64,000 bases of DNA from Actinomycetota bacterium (GTDB lineage: Bacteria > Actinomycetota > Acidimicrobiia > Acidimicrobiales > Ilumatobacteraceae), in assembly GCA_016870865.1 (NCBI GenBank), contig VGAC01000003.1, positions 62,001-126,000 on the forward strand, read 5' to 3'. A model generated the notes under the pieces. The model saw only the letters and a program-made list of their open reading frames with translations, was not told the origin of the DNA and did no database searches. This document shows positions 62,406 to 64,000 of the stretch, in pieces. Each line of letters starts with the position of its first letter. The first letter of the stretch is position 1. Made by a program: the position numbers and the translations under genes.

Positions 62406-63497
62406 CTACTTCAGGAACGACGGAACGTCGAAGTCGTCGTCGTCGCTGGTGTCGAGCGGGTCCTTTGTCGAGAACGAATCGCGCGCGACCGGACGAGCCT
62501 TTGTTTCGACTGCTCGAACTGCCCCGCGCCGCCGCTCGCCGCCTTCCCAACGTTCGAATCCGGCGGCGATCACCGTGACACGGATTTCGTCGACCAACTC
62601 GTCGTCGATGACGGTACCCACGATGATGTTCGCGTCGGGGTGAGCGATGCCGTGGACGATCTCGGCCGCGGCGTTCATTTCGAACAAGCCCATGCTGGAC
62701 GGGCCCGAAATATTGAGCAGGATGCCCCGCGCACCGTCGATCTGGGCTTCGAGCAGTGGGCTCGTGATGGCGGCGTTCGCAGCCACGACCGCCCTGTTCT
62801 CCCCGCTCGCATGGCCGACACCCATCAGTGCCGTTCCGGCATTGGTGAGGATTTTCTTCACGTCGGCGAAGTCGGTGTTGACGAGACCCGGGGTGGTGAT
62901 CAGGCTCGTGATACCCGTCACGGCGTTCATGATGACCTCGTCTGCCATCTTGAGGGCGTTGATGTAGCTGGTCTTTTCGTTGGCGACGGTGAGCAGACGG
63001 TCATTCGGGATGACGATGAGCGTGTCAACCTTTTCCTTCAACTTCTGAATGCCGTTCTCGGCCTGCACTGCACGCACTTTGCTCTCCCACGAGAACGGGC
63101 GGGTCACAACCGCCACGGTGAGAGCACCCACCGACCGGGCAATCTCTGCGACCAATGGCGCCGCACCAGTTCCCGTTCCGCCGCCTTCGCCGGCGGCTAT
63201 GAACACCATGTGTGCCCCGCGCAGCAACTCCTCGATCTCGGCGCGACTCGATTCGGCGGCCGCCGCACCAACCTCGGGGTCGCTGCCCGCACCGAGACCA
63301 CCGGTCAGTTCACTTCCGATGACCAGGGTGACGTCGGCAGAGGAGTGCGCGATTAGCTGCTGTGCGTCGGTGTTGATCGCGTAGAACTCGACTCCCCGCA
63401 CACCCGCGTCGATCATGCGGTCGACGGCGTTGCACCCGCCGCCGCCGACACCGACGACTACTAGTTTGGCGATGTGATGCCGTGTATCAAGGGCCAT
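62406..63497 (-). CDS. ftsZ: cell division protein FtsZ
   Basis: Tubulin-like GTPase of 363 residues that forms the Z ring. GTP-binding GEGGGTGTG is near 103-111, the T7 synergy loop around NTDFADVKKIL near 208, and GITSLITTPGLVN, FSWESK and GVGHASGENRA are typical. A short disordered linker leads to the C-terminal peptide DDDFDVPSFLK, the SepF/FtsA-binding tail. Unlike many neighbours it has a strong GGAGGT ribosome site (63506-63511) eight bases before ATG 63497. Confidence 0.97.
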   Translation of the reverse strand: MALDTRHHIAKLVVVGVGGGGCNAVDRMIDAGVRGVEFYAINTDAQQLIAHSSADVTLVIGSELTGGLGAGSDPEVGAAAAESSRAEIEELLRGAHMVFIAAGEGGGTGTGAAPLVAEIARSVGALTVAVVTRPFSWESKVRAVQAENGIQKLKEKVDTLIVIPNDRLLTVANEKTSYINALKMADEVIMNAVTGITSLITTPGLVNTDFADVKKILTNAGTALMGVGHASGENRAVVAANAAITSPLLEAQIDGARGILLNISGPSSMGLFEMNAAAEIVHGIAHPDANIIVGTVIDDELVDEIRVTVIAAGFERWEGGERRRGAVRAVETKARPVARDSFSTKDPLDTSDDDDFDVPSFLK

Positions 63498-63505
63498 GGT
63501 CCAAG

Positions 63506-63511
63506 ACCTCC
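63506..63511 (-). promoter_or_regulatory. strong Shine-Dalgarno (GGAGGT) of ftsZ
   Basis: Minus-strand GGAGGT eight bases before the ATG. It fixes the start and marks ftsZ as a leadered message. TATCGT at 63530-63535 could be its -10 box, and a small hairpin CTGGT/ACCAG at 63557-63570 follows the ftsQ stop. Confidence 0.75.
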
Positions 63512-63572
63512 GGTGGTGAAACTAACCCGACGATACTTTCACGTTAAAGCCCGGAACTGGTGAATACCAGCG

Positions 63573-64000
63573 TCACCTACCGGCGAGTATGGGATCTCCG
63601 GTCGACAGGTCGATGCCGTTGAGGCTCTTCGGGTCGGTGCGTCGCAGGACGAGGACGAGGGCGACCATCTTCGAACGCAGATCGGTCGGTCGACCGAAGC
63701 TGACGACGGTCCCCGTGCGAAGGGTCATGAGCAGATCGGTTCCGCCCGCCACGCCCATGTTCAACATCAGCGGCGCCACCTCGGGTGGTAGTGAGGCGGC
63801 GACCTGCGCCGCGGCCGTGTAGACACCCTCTGCCTGGGCTCCCTGCGGCAGATCGGGCCCGACCCCCGTGATCTGGGTGTAGGCGGTGGGCTGGCCGTTG
63901 AGCACCGTGATGACTCGACCGTCGATGTCGATCACGCGTGCCTGATTGTCGGTCCCCAGATACCAGGCGACCGGTTTGCGTTCGGCGATGTCGACAACGA
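63573..64000 (-). CDS. ftsQ: cell division protein FtsQ, C-terminal part (runs off window)
   Basis: Carboxyl part of a bitopic divisome protein. About 142 residues are visible and the frame is open to the window end. The segment VDIAERKPVAWYL followed by VIDIDGRVITV is the FtsQ beta-domain signature, and FtsQ normally lies next to ftsZ at the end of the division cluster. The POTRA domain and membrane helix would lie beyond position 64000. It ends 75 bases before ftsZ. Confidence 0.85.
   Translation of the reverse strand, partial: VVDIAERKPVAWYLGTDNQARVIDIDGRVITVLNGQPTAYTQITGVGPDLPQGAQAEGVYTAAAQVAASLPPEVAPLMLNMGVAGGTDLLMTLRTGTVVSFGRPTDLRSKMVALVLVLRRTDPKSLNGIDLSTGDPILAGR

Noticed and set aside
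1-64000. tRNA, rRNA or riboswitch genes other than the PyrR element
   Set aside because: Gaps are too short and no cloverleaf or rRNA sequence was recognised.

Overview
The window is a GC-rich, very densely packed bacterial chromosome segment with about 60 protein genes. I see no rRNA, tRNA, CRISPR array, insertion sequence or phage gene. Almost every gene lies on the minus strand, and neighbours usually overlap by 1-10 bases (ATGA, GTGA) or are a few bases apart. The longest non-coding stretch is about 75 bases, so no gap exceeds 300 bases. Gene content points to Actinomycetota: mycothiol ligase MshC, F420-dependent reductases, an InhA-type enoyl reductase, the phosphatidylinositol mannoside genes pgsA/patA/pimA, the proteasome activator Bpa, SepF and a long RelA. 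From memory, much of the left two thirds follows the Mycobacterium tuberculosis order (thrS-HIT-pgsA-patA-pimA ... pdxS-pdxT-yebC ... ruvCAB ... secDF-apt-relA-hisS-aspS-rarA-alaS-ruvX-mltG-aroE-aroC-aroK-aroB-aroQ-pepP-efp-nusB). The lack of mycobacterial-specific genes and the altered details fit a deep-branching lineage such as Acidimicrobiia; that placement is inference.

Layout, left to right (most transcription runs right to left). 1-3342: pyrimidine operon pyrR-pyrB-pyrC-carA, preceded by a PyrR-binding RNA hairpin. 3408-9520: nusB, efp, an Xaa-Pro peptidase and shikimate genes aroQ, a fused aroK-aroB, aroC, aroE. 9517-15667: mltG, ruvX, alaS, two small membrane or coiled-coil proteins, rarA. 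15686-24675: aspS, hisS, relA, apt, secF, secD, yajC. 24696-28993: tgt, queA, ruvB, ruvA, ruvC. 29033-31763: peroxiredoxin, yebC, pdxT, pdxS. 31813-35090: a DUF3048 lipoprotein, an M48-like membrane protein with no active-site residues, and pimA. 35127-37933: an F420-type oxidoreductase and a four-gene arsenic cluster (arsC, aquaporin, arsI/cadI, arsR) lying between pimA and patA. 37903-42549: patA, pgsA, a membrane protein, HIT, thrS. 42562-48067: plsC, mshC, npdG, then fabI and a YyaL-type thioredoxin-domain protein on the plus strand. 48089-54676: nitroreductase, unknown protein, dnaE, bpa, phosphodiesterase. 54720-55172: Rrf2 regulator (plus). 55156-64000: rluD, lspA, a histone-tail/DksA-like protein, ileS, yggT, sepF, yggS, ftsZ and the end of ftsQ.

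The genes are mainly core housekeeping: nucleotide and aromatic amino-acid synthesis, translation, recombination, protein export, division and inositol phospholipid assembly. The accessory element is the arsenic cluster. It appears to use a mycothiol-type arsenate reductase, an aquaporin-like arsenite exit channel and a vicinal-cysteine C-As lyase, under an ArsR whose operator lies in the short divergent promoter. Many start codons sit 6-8 bases after a TAnnnT hexamer, suggesting widespread leaderless transcription, whereas pyrR and ftsZ keep a leader with a Shine-Dalgarno site.
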